A stretch of DNA of 64,000 nt from Oscillospiraceae bacterium (GTDB lineage Bacteria; Bacillota; Clostridia; Oscillospirales; QAMX01): assembly GCA_015067825.1 (NCBI GenBank), contig SVLQ01000004.1, positions 62,001-126,000 of the forward strand. The letters run 5' to 3'. A program made the position numbers and the translations under genes. The notes beneath the pieces are model-generated. The model saw nothing but the letters and a program-made list of their open reading frames with translations, had not been told where the DNA came from and did no database searches. Positions 17,074 through 25,875 of the stretch are shown piece by piece (positions within the stretch are counted from its first letter, which is position 1; the number at the start of each line of letters is the position of its first letter).

Positions 17074-17176
17074 GCATATCCGGCAAAATGGCAGAAAAGA
17101 AAATAGCCGTGGCACAAAGCCGAAAAAAGAAAGGCGCTGCAGAAAAAACGCATTACGGATTTAGATAAAAGAAGTC

Positions 17177-17205
17177 TTGAAAAACAGGGAAAAATATACT
17201 ATAAT
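17177..17205 (+). promoter_or_regulatory. Promoter of the 2-oxoacid dehydrogenase/rhamnose operon
   Basis: TTGAAA (17177-17182), exactly 17 bases, then TATAAT (17200-17205). It is the only strong promoter noticed ahead of the 14.6-kb plus-strand gene run. Confidence 0.85.
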
Positions 17206-17211
17206 AATAGA

Positions 17212-17336
17212 TGGCGAAATAGGTGCGTAGGGGAGAAGTATACCCTGCCGACGGTTTCGCAACCTGAAAACGTCAATTTTTTATTTCCGAAAGATTTCGA
17301 AATATCAAGAAAAAAGAACAAAGGAGAAGATCTATC
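17212..17336 (+). other. Long leader before the E2 gene
   Basis: About 125 bases of untranslated leader follow the promoter. It can form small hairpins (AGGG with CCCT, GGTT with AACC around TCGC) and has a T-rich stretch before the ribosome site. It matches no riboswitch class I can recognise. Confidence 0.35.
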
Positions 17337-18593
17337 ATGGCAAACATTGTTCTGATGCCGCAGCTGGGCATCTCGGAAGAATCCGCGGTCCTGTCGCAGT
17401 GGCGCGTCGCCGAAGGCGATGTGGTGAAGGCCGGTCAGATCCTGTTTACGCTGGAAACGGGCAAATCGTCGTTTGATGTGGAAAGCGAATTCGACGGTAC
17501 CGTTCTGAAACTTTTGTGCGATGAGGGCGACGAACTGCCCATCAAAGCACCGATCTGCGTGATCGGCGAACCCGGCGAAACCGTCGACGTTCCCGGCGCT
17601 GCCGCCGCTCCTGCTGCCGCGGAAGAAGCCGCTCCGGCCGTCGAGGAAAAAGTCGCCGCTCCGATCGCTGCTCCGGTGGCCACCGTTGCCGCCGACGATA
17701 AGCTCCATATCTCGCCGCGTGCGAGAAATCTCGCCGAAAAGACCGGCGCGGATCTCTCTGCCGTGACCGCGACCGGCCCCGAAGGCCGCATTATCGAACG
17801 CGACGTCGTCCGTGCGCTCAACGAAGGCAAGATCGGCAAGGCTGCTCCGGCCGTCGCCGAAGAAAAACCGGCCGCTCCGGCGCCTGCTGCCGAAACCAAG
17901 GCTGCCTACACCGTCGAACCGCTCACGCGCGTCCGCAAGGTCATTGCCGACAATATGCACCGCTCGCTCTCCGAAATGGCGCAGCTCACGCTCACCACTT
18001 CGTTCGATGCCACCGCGCTGCTCGATTTCCGCAAGGCGGCCAAGAGCGGCAAGATCGCCGGCCTCGAAGGCGTGACCTACAACGACATGATCCTCTTTGC
18101 CGTCTCGCGCACGCTGCTCGACTTCCCGTACTTCAACGCCCACTTCACCGGCGATGAATTCCACCTCTACAACACCGTCAATCTCGGCTTCGCCTGCGAT
18201 ACCGATAAAGGCCTGATGGTCCCGGTCATCAAGAACGCCGAAACGCTTTCGCTCAAGGCCCTTTCCGAACGCGCCAAGACGCTCGCGAAGTCGGCGCAGA
18301 GCGGCTCGATCGCCCCGGCCGATATGCAGGAAGGCACCTTTACCGTCTCCAACCTCGGCTCGCTCGGCATCGAAAGCTTTACCCCGGTCATCAACCCGCC
18401 GCAGACGGGCATTCTCGGCGTCAATACGCTGGAAACGCGCGTCCGCCTCGAAAACGGCAACCCCGTTTACTACACGGCGATGGGCCTCTCGCTCACGTTC
18501 GACCACCGCGCGGTCGACGGTGCTCCGGCCGCCCGCTTCCTCGCGGCGCTGAGAGCCAACCTTGAAAACTTCACGCTGCTGCTTGCAAAATAA
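17337..18593 (+). CDS. 2-oxoacid dehydrogenase E2 (dihydrolipoyl acyltransferase)
   Basis: Core acyltransferase of a pyruvate/branched-chain/acetoin dehydrogenase-type complex, 418 residues. One lipoyl domain (1-80) carries the lipoyl lysine in FTLETGKSSFDVES (Lys43). An Ala/Pro/Glu linker follows, then a peripheral-subunit-binding domain (about 124-162, ISPRARNLAEKTGADL), a second Ala/Pro linker, and the catalytic domain (about 190-418) ending in the active-site motif DHRAVDG (His390, Asp394). AAAGGAGAAGAT precedes the ATG. First gene of the operon, before E3 and fused E1. Substrate cannot be read from sequence. Confidence 0.93.
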   Translation: MANIVLMPQLGISEESAVLSQWRVAEGDVVKAGQILFTLETGKSSFDVESEFDGTVLKLLCDEGDELPIKAPICVIGEPGETVDVPGAAAAPAAAEEAAPAVEEKVAAPIAAPVATVAADDKLHISPRARNLAEKTGADLSAVTATGPEGRIIERDVVRALNEGKIGKAAPAVAEEKPAAPAPAAETKAAYTVEPLTRVRKVIADNMHRSLSEMAQLTLTTSFDATALLDFRKAAKSGKIAGLEGVTYNDMILFAVSRTLLDFPYFNAHFTGDEFHLYNTVNLGFACDTDKGLMVPVIKNAETLSLKALSERAKTLAKSAQSGSIAPADMQEGTFTVSNLGSLGIESFTPVINPPQTGILGVNTLETRVRLENGNPVYYTAMGLSLTFDHRAVDGAPAARFLAALRANLENFTLLLAK

Positions 18594-18618
18594 TTCTTAG
18601 GAAAACTGGTGAATCGTT

Positions 18619-19977
18619 ATGTATGATCTGATGATCCTCGGCGGCGGCCCCGCCGGTTACCGTGCCGCGGAAGTTGCGGCGGCCAACGGCATGAAAACCT
18701 TGGTCATTGAAAAACGCGCTTTGGGCGGTGTCTGCCTCAACGAAGGCTGCATTCCCTCCAAAACGCTTCTGCACTCGGCGAAGATCTACGACTACGCCAA
18801 GGGTGGCGGCGAAAAGTACGGTGTTTACGCCGAAAACGCCCGCCTCGACCACGCGTACGTCATCAAGAGAAAGGACAAGGTCGTCAAAACGCTCGTGCAG
18901 GGCATTGCCTATACGCTGAAAAACCACAAGGCCGACGTCGTTTACGCCGAAGCCAAGATCACCGGCCGCAGCGCCGAAGGCTTTACGGTCGAAGCCGAAG
19001 GCAAGACCTACGAAGGCAAAAAGCTGCTGATCGCCACCGGTTCGGAAGCACTGCTGCCGCCGATCAACGGCCTGCACGACGCTTATAAGGCCGGCTACGC
19101 GCTGACCAACCGCGAGATCCTCTCGCTCGAAAAAGTGCCCGCCTCGCTCTGCATCATCGGCGGCGGCGTCATCGGTCTGGAAATGGCCTCGTATTTCTGC
19201 TCGGCGGGCAGCAAAGTCACCGTCGTGGAAATGATGAACAAGATCGCCGGCCCCACCGACTCCGAGATCTCCGCGCTGCTGCTCGACCACTACAAGGCCA
19301 AGGGCGTGACCTTCCACCTCGGCGCGAAGGTTACCGCGCTGACCGACGGCTCGGTCACCTTTGAAAAAGACGGCGAGACCGTTACGATCGAGACCGAAAA
19401 GGCGCTCGTTTCCATCGGCCGCCGCGCAGTCACCAAAGAGATCGGCCTTGAGTCGATCGGCGTTCTGACCGAACGCGGTGCGGTCGTGACCGACGAACAG
19501 ATGAAGACCAACGTTCCCGGCGTGTTCGCCGCGGGCGACGTCAACGGCAAGTCGATGCTGGCGCACACGGCCTACCGCGAAGCGGAAGTCGCCGTCAACG
19601 TGATGCTCGGCAAAAAAGACCGCATGGACTACTCCGCAGTTCCGGCCGTCATCTACACCAATCCCGAATCCGCATCCGTCGGCGAAACCGAAGAAACCGC
19701 CAAAGCCAAGGGCTACGACGTTGAAGTCAAGAAGCTCTCGATGAACTACAGCGGCCGTTACCTCGCCGAAAACGAAGGCGGCAAGGGCATCTGCAAGGTC
19801 GTCTACGAAAAGGGCACCGAACGTCTGCTGGGCGTGGCGATGCTCGGCAATCCCGCCAGCGAGATCATCGTCGCCGCGACGGAAATGATCGCCCGCGAAG
19901 ACCGCATGGTCGATCTGCAGAAGGTCATCTTCCCGCACCCGACGGTGGGCGAAGTGCTCAGAGAAACCGCGTTTTAA
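18619..19977 (+). CDS. lpdA: Dihydrolipoyl dehydrogenase (E3)
   Basis: 452-residue flavoprotein disulfide reductase that reoxidises the lipoyl groups of E2 with NAD+. FAD motif LGGGPAGYRAAEVAA at residues 7-21, redox-active disulfide GGVCLNEGCIPSKTLL (Cys39, Cys44), NAD motif IIGGGVIGLEMASYF, and the C-terminal HPTVGEVLRE containing the catalytic His-Glu pair. No fused lipoyl domain. It starts 25 bases after the E2 stop and precedes E1. Confidence 0.95.
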   Translation: MYDLMILGGGPAGYRAAEVAAANGMKTLVIEKRALGGVCLNEGCIPSKTLLHSAKIYDYAKGGGEKYGVYAENARLDHAYVIKRKDKVVKTLVQGIAYTLKNHKADVVYAEAKITGRSAEGFTVEAEGKTYEGKKLLIATGSEALLPPINGLHDAYKAGYALTNREILSLEKVPASLCIIGGGVIGLEMASYFCSAGSKVTVVEMMNKIAGPTDSEISALLLDHYKAKGVTFHLGAKVTALTDGSVTFEKDGETVTIETEKALVSIGRRAVTKEIGLESIGVLTERGAVVTDEQMKTNVPGVFAAGDVNGKSMLAHTAYREAEVAVNVMLGKKDRMDYSAVPAVIYTNPESASVGETEETAKAKGYDVEVKKLSMNYSGRYLAENEGGKGICKVVYEKGTERLLGVAMLGNPASEIIVAATEMIAREDRMVDLQKVIFPHPTVGEVLRETAF

Positions 19978-20030
19978 GTTGTAAACCGTAAGTTTTCACG
20001 AACCATATCTATAAAAACATCACAGGAGGA

Positions 20031-22508
20031 TTGTTTTTTATGCCGAAGAGCCAATTTGTCGATCCTGCAAAAATGCGGGAGCCCGGAGTTCTTACCTTTA
20101 AGGATATTCCGATCAACGCTTATTCCAAGACCTTCGAACAGGAACGTGCGAATTTTTCCGACAACGACCTGATCGGGATCTTCAAGGACATGCAGTACAT
20201 CCGTGAATTCGAGACGATGCTGTTCTCCGTCCGTACCACCAAGCAGTACAACGACGTCGAATACGTCTACACCGGCCCGGCCCACCTCTATACCGGTCAG
20301 GAAGCCGGCGCTGTCGGTATGGCCTACAGCCTGACGATGGACGACTACATCTTTGGTAACCACAGAAGCCACGGCGAAGTGCTCGCCAAGGGTCTGGCTG
20401 CCATCAAGAATCTCGACGACGACAAGCTCTACGAGATCATGAAGAACTTTGCCGGCGGCAAGATCCTCTCCGTCGCCGAAGCCAACAACACCAGCGGCAA
20501 CATCAAAGACCTCGCCGTCGACTTCCTGCTCTACGGCTTCATGGCCGAACTCTTCGGCCGCGAAAACGGCTTTACGATGGGCCTTGGCAACTCGATGCAC
20601 GTCTTCTTCACGCCGTTTGGCATCTACCCGAACAACGCCATCGTCGGCGGCTCGGCCGGTGTCTCGGTCGGTGCGGGTCTCTACAAGCGCGTCAACAACA
20701 AGCCCGGCATCGTCGTCTGCAACATCGGTGACGGTTCGCTCGGCTGCGGCCCGGTCTGGGAAGCGATGAACTTTGCCGCGCAGGATCAGTTCACCCAGCT
20801 GTGGGACGAAGCCCACAAGGGCGGCCTGCCGATCATCTTCAACTTCTTCAACAACCACTACGGCATGGGCGGTCAGACCCGCGGCGAAACGATGGCCTAC
20901 GATATCCTCGCCCGCGTCGGCGCCGGTATCTCGCCCACCCAGCTGCACTCCGAACGCGTCGACGGCTACAACCCGCTGGCCGTTATCGATGCCTTCCGCC
21001 GCAAGAGAGAGATCATCGAACGCCGCGAAGGCCCGGTCCTTCTCGATACCGTTACCTACCGCTACGTCGGCCACTCCGCGACCGACTCCTCGAGCTACCG
21101 TACGCCCGAAGAAATCGAAGCCTGGCGCGCCCACGATTCGATCGCTGCGTTCAAGGAACAGCTCCAGAAGAACGAAATCGCCGACGCCGATCTGTGCGCC
21201 AACCTCGAAGAGGGCATCAAGGAACGCATTACGCGCATCATGAAGCTCGCCATCGACGATTCGATCTCCCCGCGTATCAACCTCGCCGCCAACCCCGACG
21301 GCATCCGCAACCTCATCTTCTCCAACGAACGCAAGGAAAAGATGTCGGACGAGAAGCCCGAAACTCTCACCGCTTACGCCGACAACAGCCGTGTTAAGAA
21401 GCTCGCCGACAAGATCCGCTGCGGTATCGACAAGGACGGCAAGCCGGTCTCCAAGCTTAAGACGCTCTCGATCCGCGATGCTCTGTTTGAAGCGATCTTC
21501 TCCAAATTCTATGAAGATCCGACTCTCATCGCCTTCGGCGAAGACAACCGCGACTGGGGCGGCGCGTTCGGCGTCTACACCGGTATGACCGAATCGCTCC
21601 CGTATCACCGCTTCTTCAATGCGCCGATTTCCGAAGGCACGATCGTCGCCGCTTCCGTTGGCTATGGTCTCTGCGGCGGCCGCGCGATCCCCGAGCTCAT
21701 GTACTGCGACTTCCTCGGCCGCGCCGGCGACGAAGTCTTCAACCAGCTCGCCAAGTGGCAGGCGATGAGCGCCGGCATCCTCAAGATGCCCGTCGTGCTC
21801 CGCGTTTCCTGCGGCTCCAAGTACGGCGCGCAGCATGCGCAGGACTGGACGAGCCTGACGACCCATATCCCGGGCCTCAAGGTCTGCTTCCCGGTCACCC
21901 CGTACGATGCCAAGGGTATGATGAACGCCGCCCTCGCCGGCACCGACCCGGTCATCTTCTTCGAAAGCCAGAAGCTCTACGACATGGGCGAAATGTTCCG
22001 CGACGAAGTTCCGGAAGGCTATTACGAAATCCCGCTGGGCGAACCGGACGTCAAGCGCGTCGGTAAGGACATCACGATCCTCAGCGTCGGCGCCTCGCTG
22101 TACGCTGCGGTCGAAGCCGCCAAGCAGCTCCAGGAAAAATACGGCCTCGAAGCCGAAATCATCGATGCCCGCAGCCTTGTCCCGTTCAACTACGAACCGG
22201 TCGTCGAATCCGTCAAGAAGACGGGCCGCATCATTCTCGTGTCCGACGCCTGCGAACGCGGCTCGCACCTGAACGATATGGCGCGCAACATCACCGAATT
22301 CGCTTTCGATTACCTCGATGCGCCGCCGGTCGTCGTCGGTGCCCCGAACGTGATCTCTCCGTGCCCGGAACTCGAAAGCTACTACTATCCGCAGGCCGCG
22401 TGGATCCTCGACGCGATCAACGAAAAGATCCTGCCGCTGCCCGGCCACACCGGCGTCAACAACTTCACCACGCTGGAGAAGATCCGCCGCGAAAAGCTCG
22501 GTATCTAA
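20031..22508 (+). CDS. 2-oxoacid dehydrogenase E1, alpha and beta fused
   Basis: 825-residue thiamine-diphosphate dehydrogenase in which the alpha (about 1-400) and beta (about 475-825) subunits are one chain. The ThDP motif starts at GDGSLGCG (230-237) and ends at NNHYGMGG (271-278). The beta part begins with TLSIRDALFEAIFSKF and contains FGEDNRDWGGAFGVYTGM. It would decarboxylate a 2-oxoacid and load the acyl group on E2. Fused E1s are known, but the partner genes here are rhamnose enzymes. Pyruvate, a branched-chain oxoacid, acetoin or an unknown oxoacid are all possible. Confidence 0.92.
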   Translation: MFFMPKSQFVDPAKMREPGVLTFKDIPINAYSKTFEQERANFSDNDLIGIFKDMQYIREFETMLFSVRTTKQYNDVEYVYTGPAHLYTGQEAGAVGMAYSLTMDDYIFGNHRSHGEVLAKGLAAIKNLDDDKLYEIMKNFAGGKILSVAEANNTSGNIKDLAVDFLLYGFMAELFGRENGFTMGLGNSMHVFFTPFGIYPNNAIVGGSAGVSVGAGLYKRVNNKPGIVVCNIGDGSLGCGPVWEAMNFAAQDQFTQLWDEAHKGGLPIIFNFFNNHYGMGGQTRGETMAYDILARVGAGISPTQLHSERVDGYNPLAVIDAFRRKREIIERREGPVLLDTVTYRYVGHSATDSSSYRTPEEIEAWRAHDSIAAFKEQLQKNEIADADLCANLEEGIKERITRIMKLAIDDSISPRINLAANPDGIRNLIFSNERKEKMSDEKPETLTAYADNSRVKKLADKIRCGIDKDGKPVSKLKTLSIRDALFEAIFSKFYEDPTLIAFGEDNRDWGGAFGVYTGMTESLPYHRFFNAPISEGTIVAASVGYGLCGGRAIPELMYCDFLGRAGDEVFNQLAKWQAMSAGILKMPVVLRVSCGSKYGAQHAQDWTSLTTHIPGLKVCFPVTPYDAKGMMNAALAGTDPVIFFESQKLYDMGEMFRDEVPEGYYEIPLGEPDVKRVGKDITILSVGASLYAAVEAAKQLQEKYGLEAEIIDARSLVPFNYEPVVESVKKTGRIILVSDACERGSHLNDMARNITEFAFDYLDAPPVVVGAPNVISPCPELESYYYPQAAWILDAINEKILPLPGHTGVNNFTTLEKIRREKLGI

Positions 22509-22545
22509 ACGCGATACCGAAAAAAACGGAAAGGAACTACAAATT

Positions 22546-23808
22546 ATGCAGACAACTGCTGTCCGCCTTTACGGTAAAGACGACCTGCGCCTGGAGACCT
22601 TTGAGCTCCCGGCGCTCGGCGACAACGAGATCCTTGCGCGTGTCATCTCCGACTCGATCTGTATGTCGAGCTTCAAAGCGGCCGAACAGGGTGCCGACCA
22701 CAAACGCGTGCCCAACGACTGCGCCGAAAACCCGGTCATGATCGGCCACGAATTCTGTGGCGAACTGGTCGCTGTCGGCAAAAACTGGCAGCACAAATAC
22801 AAAGCCGGCGACAAATTCTCGATCCAGCCGGCCATCAACCACAACGGTTCTCTCGCCGCACCCGGTTACTCCTACCAGTATATCGGCGGCGACGCCACTT
22901 ACATCATCATCCCCAACGAAGTCATGGAGCACGACTGCCTGCTGCCGTACCATGCCGATGCCTATTTTTACGGCTCGCTGGCCGAACCGATGAGCTGTGT
23001 CATCGGTGCCTTCCATGCCAACTACCACACGAAACAGGGCAGCTACGTCCATGAAATGGGCATCCGCGAAGGTGGCTGCATGGCGCTGCTCGCGTCCGCC
23101 GGCCCGATGGGTATGGGTGCGATCGACTATATCATCCACTGTGACCGCCGTCCGCGTCTGCTGGTCGTCACCGATATCGACGATGCGCGCCTGACCCGCG
23201 TTGCCTCGCTGATCACGGTCGAAGAAGCCGCGAAAAACGGTGTCGAGCTGCACTACGTCAATACCTCGTCCGGCGCGGAAGCGGAAGCTGCGATCATGGC
23301 GCTTACCGACGGCAAGGGCTACGACGACGTTTTCTGCTTTGCTCCGGTGCGTCCGGTCGTCGAGATGTCCGACCGCCTGCTCGGCCACGACGGCTGCCTG
23401 AACTTCTTTGCCGGCCCGATGGACAAGAAGTTTGCCGCCGAGCTGAACTTCTACAACGTCCACTATGCCGCGACCCATATCGTCGGCACCTCCGGCGGCA
23501 ACACCGACGATATGCTCGAGGCGCTTTCAATGATGGAAAAGGGTCTGGTCAATCCGGCTGCGATGGTCACCCATATCGGCGGCCTCGACGCCGTCGTCGA
23601 TACGACGCTCCGTCTGCCCAAGATCCCGGGCGGCAAAAAGCTGATCTATACGCATATTTCGATGCCGCTGACTGCGATCGCGGATTTCGCCAAGCTGGGC
23701 GAGACCGATCCGCTGTTTGCCAAGCTCGCCGAGATCTGTGACAGAAATAACGGCCTCTGGAGCACGGAAGCCGAGCAGTATCTGCTTTCCGTAAAGGCGG
23801 TGGACTGA
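22546..23808 (+). CDS. Zinc-type dehydrogenase similar to L-sorbose-1-phosphate reductase (SorE)
   Basis: 420-residue medium-chain dehydrogenase. Catalytic zinc ligands appear as Cys in DSICMSSFKAAEQG and His-Glu in VMIGHEFCGELVAVG. A Rossmann region (LLASAGPMGMGAIDY) binds NAD(P). The overall layout, with a short loop without the four-Cys structural zinc site and the EPMSCVIGAFHANYH segment, resembles SorE, which reduces L-sorbose 1-phosphate to glucitol 6-phosphate. It lies between fused E1 and the aldolase/SDR fusion, whose SDR half resembles glucitol-6-phosphate dehydrogenase. Actual substrate unknown. Confidence 0.75.
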   Translation: MQTTAVRLYGKDDLRLETFELPALGDNEILARVISDSICMSSFKAAEQGADHKRVPNDCAENPVMIGHEFCGELVAVGKNWQHKYKAGDKFSIQPAINHNGSLAAPGYSYQYIGGDATYIIIPNEVMEHDCLLPYHADAYFYGSLAEPMSCVIGAFHANYHTKQGSYVHEMGIREGGCMALLASAGPMGMGAIDYIIHCDRRPRLLVVTDIDDARLTRVASLITVEEAAKNGVELHYVNTSSGAEAEAAIMALTDGKGYDDVFCFAPVRPVVEMSDRLLGHDGCLNFFAGPMDKKFAAELNFYNVHYAATHIVGTSGGNTDDMLEALSMMEKGLVNPAAMVTHIGGLDAVVDTTLRLPKIPGGKKLIYTHISMPLTAIADFAKLGETDPLFAKLAEICDRNNGLWSTEAEQYLLSVKAVD

Positions 23809-23809
23809 T

Positions 23810-25762
23810 ATGCCGCTGACCGATATCATCGCGCTGTCTAATTTCTACGGCTCCGATCCCGACTACGTGCTCGCCGGCGGCGGCAATACGTCGGTCAAAG
23901 AGCAGGGCGTTCTCTACGTCAAAGCCAGCGGTACGCGCCTCGGCGACATCACCGCGGAAGGCTTTGTCGCGCTCAGCATGGAAAAACTGACTGCGATCAC
24001 CGAAAAAACGTATTCCGACGACGAGAAAACGGCGGAAGCCGAAGTTCTCGCCGATATGATGGCCTCGCGCCTGCCCGGCATGAGCGGCCGGCCGAGCGTG
24101 GAAGCGCTGCTGCACGCGCTCTTCCCGCAGAAGCTGGTCGTCCACCTGCACCCGGCCGCCGTCAACGGCGTGACCTGCGGTGCCGAGGGCATGGCCGCTG
24201 CCAAGCGCCTGTGGGGCGAAGACTGTGTCTGGCTCGATGAGATCAAGCCGGGCTACACGCTCGCGATGGGCGCAAAGGCCGCGATGGATGCCTACAAAGC
24301 CGCATCCGGCAAGGATGCCGATCTGCTCGTGATGCAGAACCACGGTATCTTCTTCGCCTCCGATACCAAAGACGAGATCACCGCGCTGATCGACCGTGCG
24401 ATGGCTGCGGTCAAGGCCGCTGCCGAAACGCCGGATACGGCCGACGCCGCGTTTGACGACGCCGACGTTGCCGCAATTGCGCCGGTCGTCCGCTCGCTGA
24501 CGGTCGTCGACGGCTACGCCTGCTTCTTTACGAATGCCGCGCTGAAAGCGCAGTCGGAGACGTGGGCGGGCACGACGCTGTGCGCGATGACCCCGGACCA
24601 TATCGTCTACATCGGCCACGCGTTCGTCTGTGTCGACCGTATCGAAGATCTTGAAGCGCAGTATGCCGCGATCGAAGCGGCGGTCAAGGCGTTCGTCGCC
24701 GAAAACGGATATGTGCCCAAGGTCGTCGTGATCAAAGGTCTCGGTGCGTTTGCCTGTGCGTCTTCCTGGAAGGATGCCCAGACGATCAAAGCGCTCTTCA
24801 ACGATTTCGTCAAGATCAACGCCTATGCCGCGAGCTTCGGCGGTGCCAAACTGATGGCCGATTCGATGATCGCGTTCATCCGCAACTGGGAAGTCGAGAG
24901 CTACCGCAAGAGTGTTTCGATGGCCGGTTCGGCTGCCAAGCGCATGGCGGGCAAGATCGCCATCATGACCGGCGGTGCGCAGGGCTTTGGCGCGGGTCTC
25001 GCGGAAGAACTCTGCAAAAACGGTGCTTCCGTCGTCATTGCCGACATCAATATGGCCGGTGCCGAGGCGTTTGCCAACACGCTGAACGAAAAGTTCGGCG
25101 CGGGTTCGGCTGCTGCGGCGGCGTGCGACGTCTCCAACGAAGAATCCGTCAAGGCGCTGATGGACAAGACCTGTGCGCACTTCGGCGGTCTGGACGTGTT
25201 CGTCTCCAACGCCGGTATCGTCCGTTCGGGCGGTCTGGAAGAGATGGATGCCAAAACCTTCGATCTGATGACGCGCGTCAATTACGTCGCCTTCTTCCAC
25301 TGCACGAAGTACGCTTCGCGCGTGATGAAGCTGGAAACGCGTTTTGCCCCGGGCAAGATCTGCGACGTGATCCAAATCAACTCCAAATCCGGCCTCACCG
25401 GTTCCAACAAGAACTTTGCCTACGCCGGTGCGAAATTCGGCGGCATCGGTCTGGTGCAGTCGTTTGCGCTGGAGCTCATTCCGTATAACATCAAAGTCAA
25501 CGCCATCTGCCCGGGCAACTTCCTCAACGGCCCGCTGTGGATGGACCCCGAACGCGGCCTTTTCGTGCAGTATCTGCGCGCGGGCAAGGTTCCGGGTGCG
25601 AAAACGGTCGAGGACGTCAAGCGCTTCTACGAAGCCAAGGTTCCGATGAACCGCGGCTGCGAGATCGAAGACGTCGTGACGGCGCTCTTCTATGCCATTG
25701 AACAGAAGTACGAAACCGGACAGGCGATCCCTGTCACGGGCGGACAGAATATGCTGAAATAA
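23810..25762 (+). CDS. Bifunctional class II aldolase / short-chain dehydrogenase (RhaEW-like)
   Basis: 650-residue fusion. The N-terminal class II aldolase (about 1-380) has the phosphate loop GGGNTSVKEQ, metal ligands in HLHPAAVNG, and a third His in QNHGIFFA. The C-terminal SDR (about 383-650) has TGGAQGFGAGLAEEL for NAD(P) and the catalytic YAGAK. Such fusions act as L-rhamnulose-1-phosphate aldolase plus lactaldehyde dehydrogenase. The SDR half, however, closely recalls glucitol-6-phosphate 2-dehydrogenase (QINSKSG, AKFGGIGL, GQAIPVTGGQNML). Neighbours rhaB and rhaA support rhamnose use. The ATG begins one base after the SorE-like stop. Confidence 0.85.
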   Translation: MPLTDIIALSNFYGSDPDYVLAGGGNTSVKEQGVLYVKASGTRLGDITAEGFVALSMEKLTAITEKTYSDDEKTAEAEVLADMMASRLPGMSGRPSVEALLHALFPQKLVVHLHPAAVNGVTCGAEGMAAAKRLWGEDCVWLDEIKPGYTLAMGAKAAMDAYKAASGKDADLLVMQNHGIFFASDTKDEITALIDRAMAAVKAAAETPDTADAAFDDADVAAIAPVVRSLTVVDGYACFFTNAALKAQSETWAGTTLCAMTPDHIVYIGHAFVCVDRIEDLEAQYAAIEAAVKAFVAENGYVPKVVVIKGLGAFACASSWKDAQTIKALFNDFVKINAYAASFGGAKLMADSMIAFIRNWEVESYRKSVSMAGSAAKRMAGKIAIMTGGAQGFGAGLAEELCKNGASVVIADINMAGAEAFANTLNEKFGAGSAAAAACDVSNEESVKALMDKTCAHFGGLDVFVSNAGIVRSGGLEEMDAKTFDLMTRVNYVAFFHCTKYASRVMKLETRFAPGKICDVIQINSKSGLTGSNKNFAYAGAKFGGIGLVQSFALELIPYNIKVNAICPGNFLNGPLWMDPERGLFVQYLRAGKVPGAKTVEDVKRFYEAKVPMNRGCEIEDVVTALFYAIEQKYETGQAIPVTGGQNMLK

Positions 25763-25772
25763 TTTTGGGCGC

Positions 25773-25875
25773 GCGGCGCGTACTCTATGTGCGCGCCGCA
25801 CGCCGACTTGTTTTTCTGCCGACGGCGGGAAAACGATCTTTGCGGAAGGCTTTTCCGCGGAAAGGCAGAAAATAA
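25773..25875 (+). other. Structured spacer inside the rhamnose operon
   Basis: The spacer before the PHP gene holds a GC-rich inverted repeat (GCGGCGCG with CGCGCCGC around 25782-25800) and a short palindrome TTTCCGCGGAAA near 25852. No T tract follows the first stem, so RNA processing or pausing is more likely than termination. Confidence 0.35.

Noticed and set aside
17212-17336. TPP riboswitch before the ThDP-dependent complex genes
   Set aside because: The CTGAGA and ACCTGA(T) landmarks of the THI box are not in the right order; only a partial resemblance exists.
19974-22448. Long minus-strand open frame opposite the fused E1 gene
   Set aside because: It is the antisense shadow of a recognisable ThDP enzyme, with no ribosome site or known motif.
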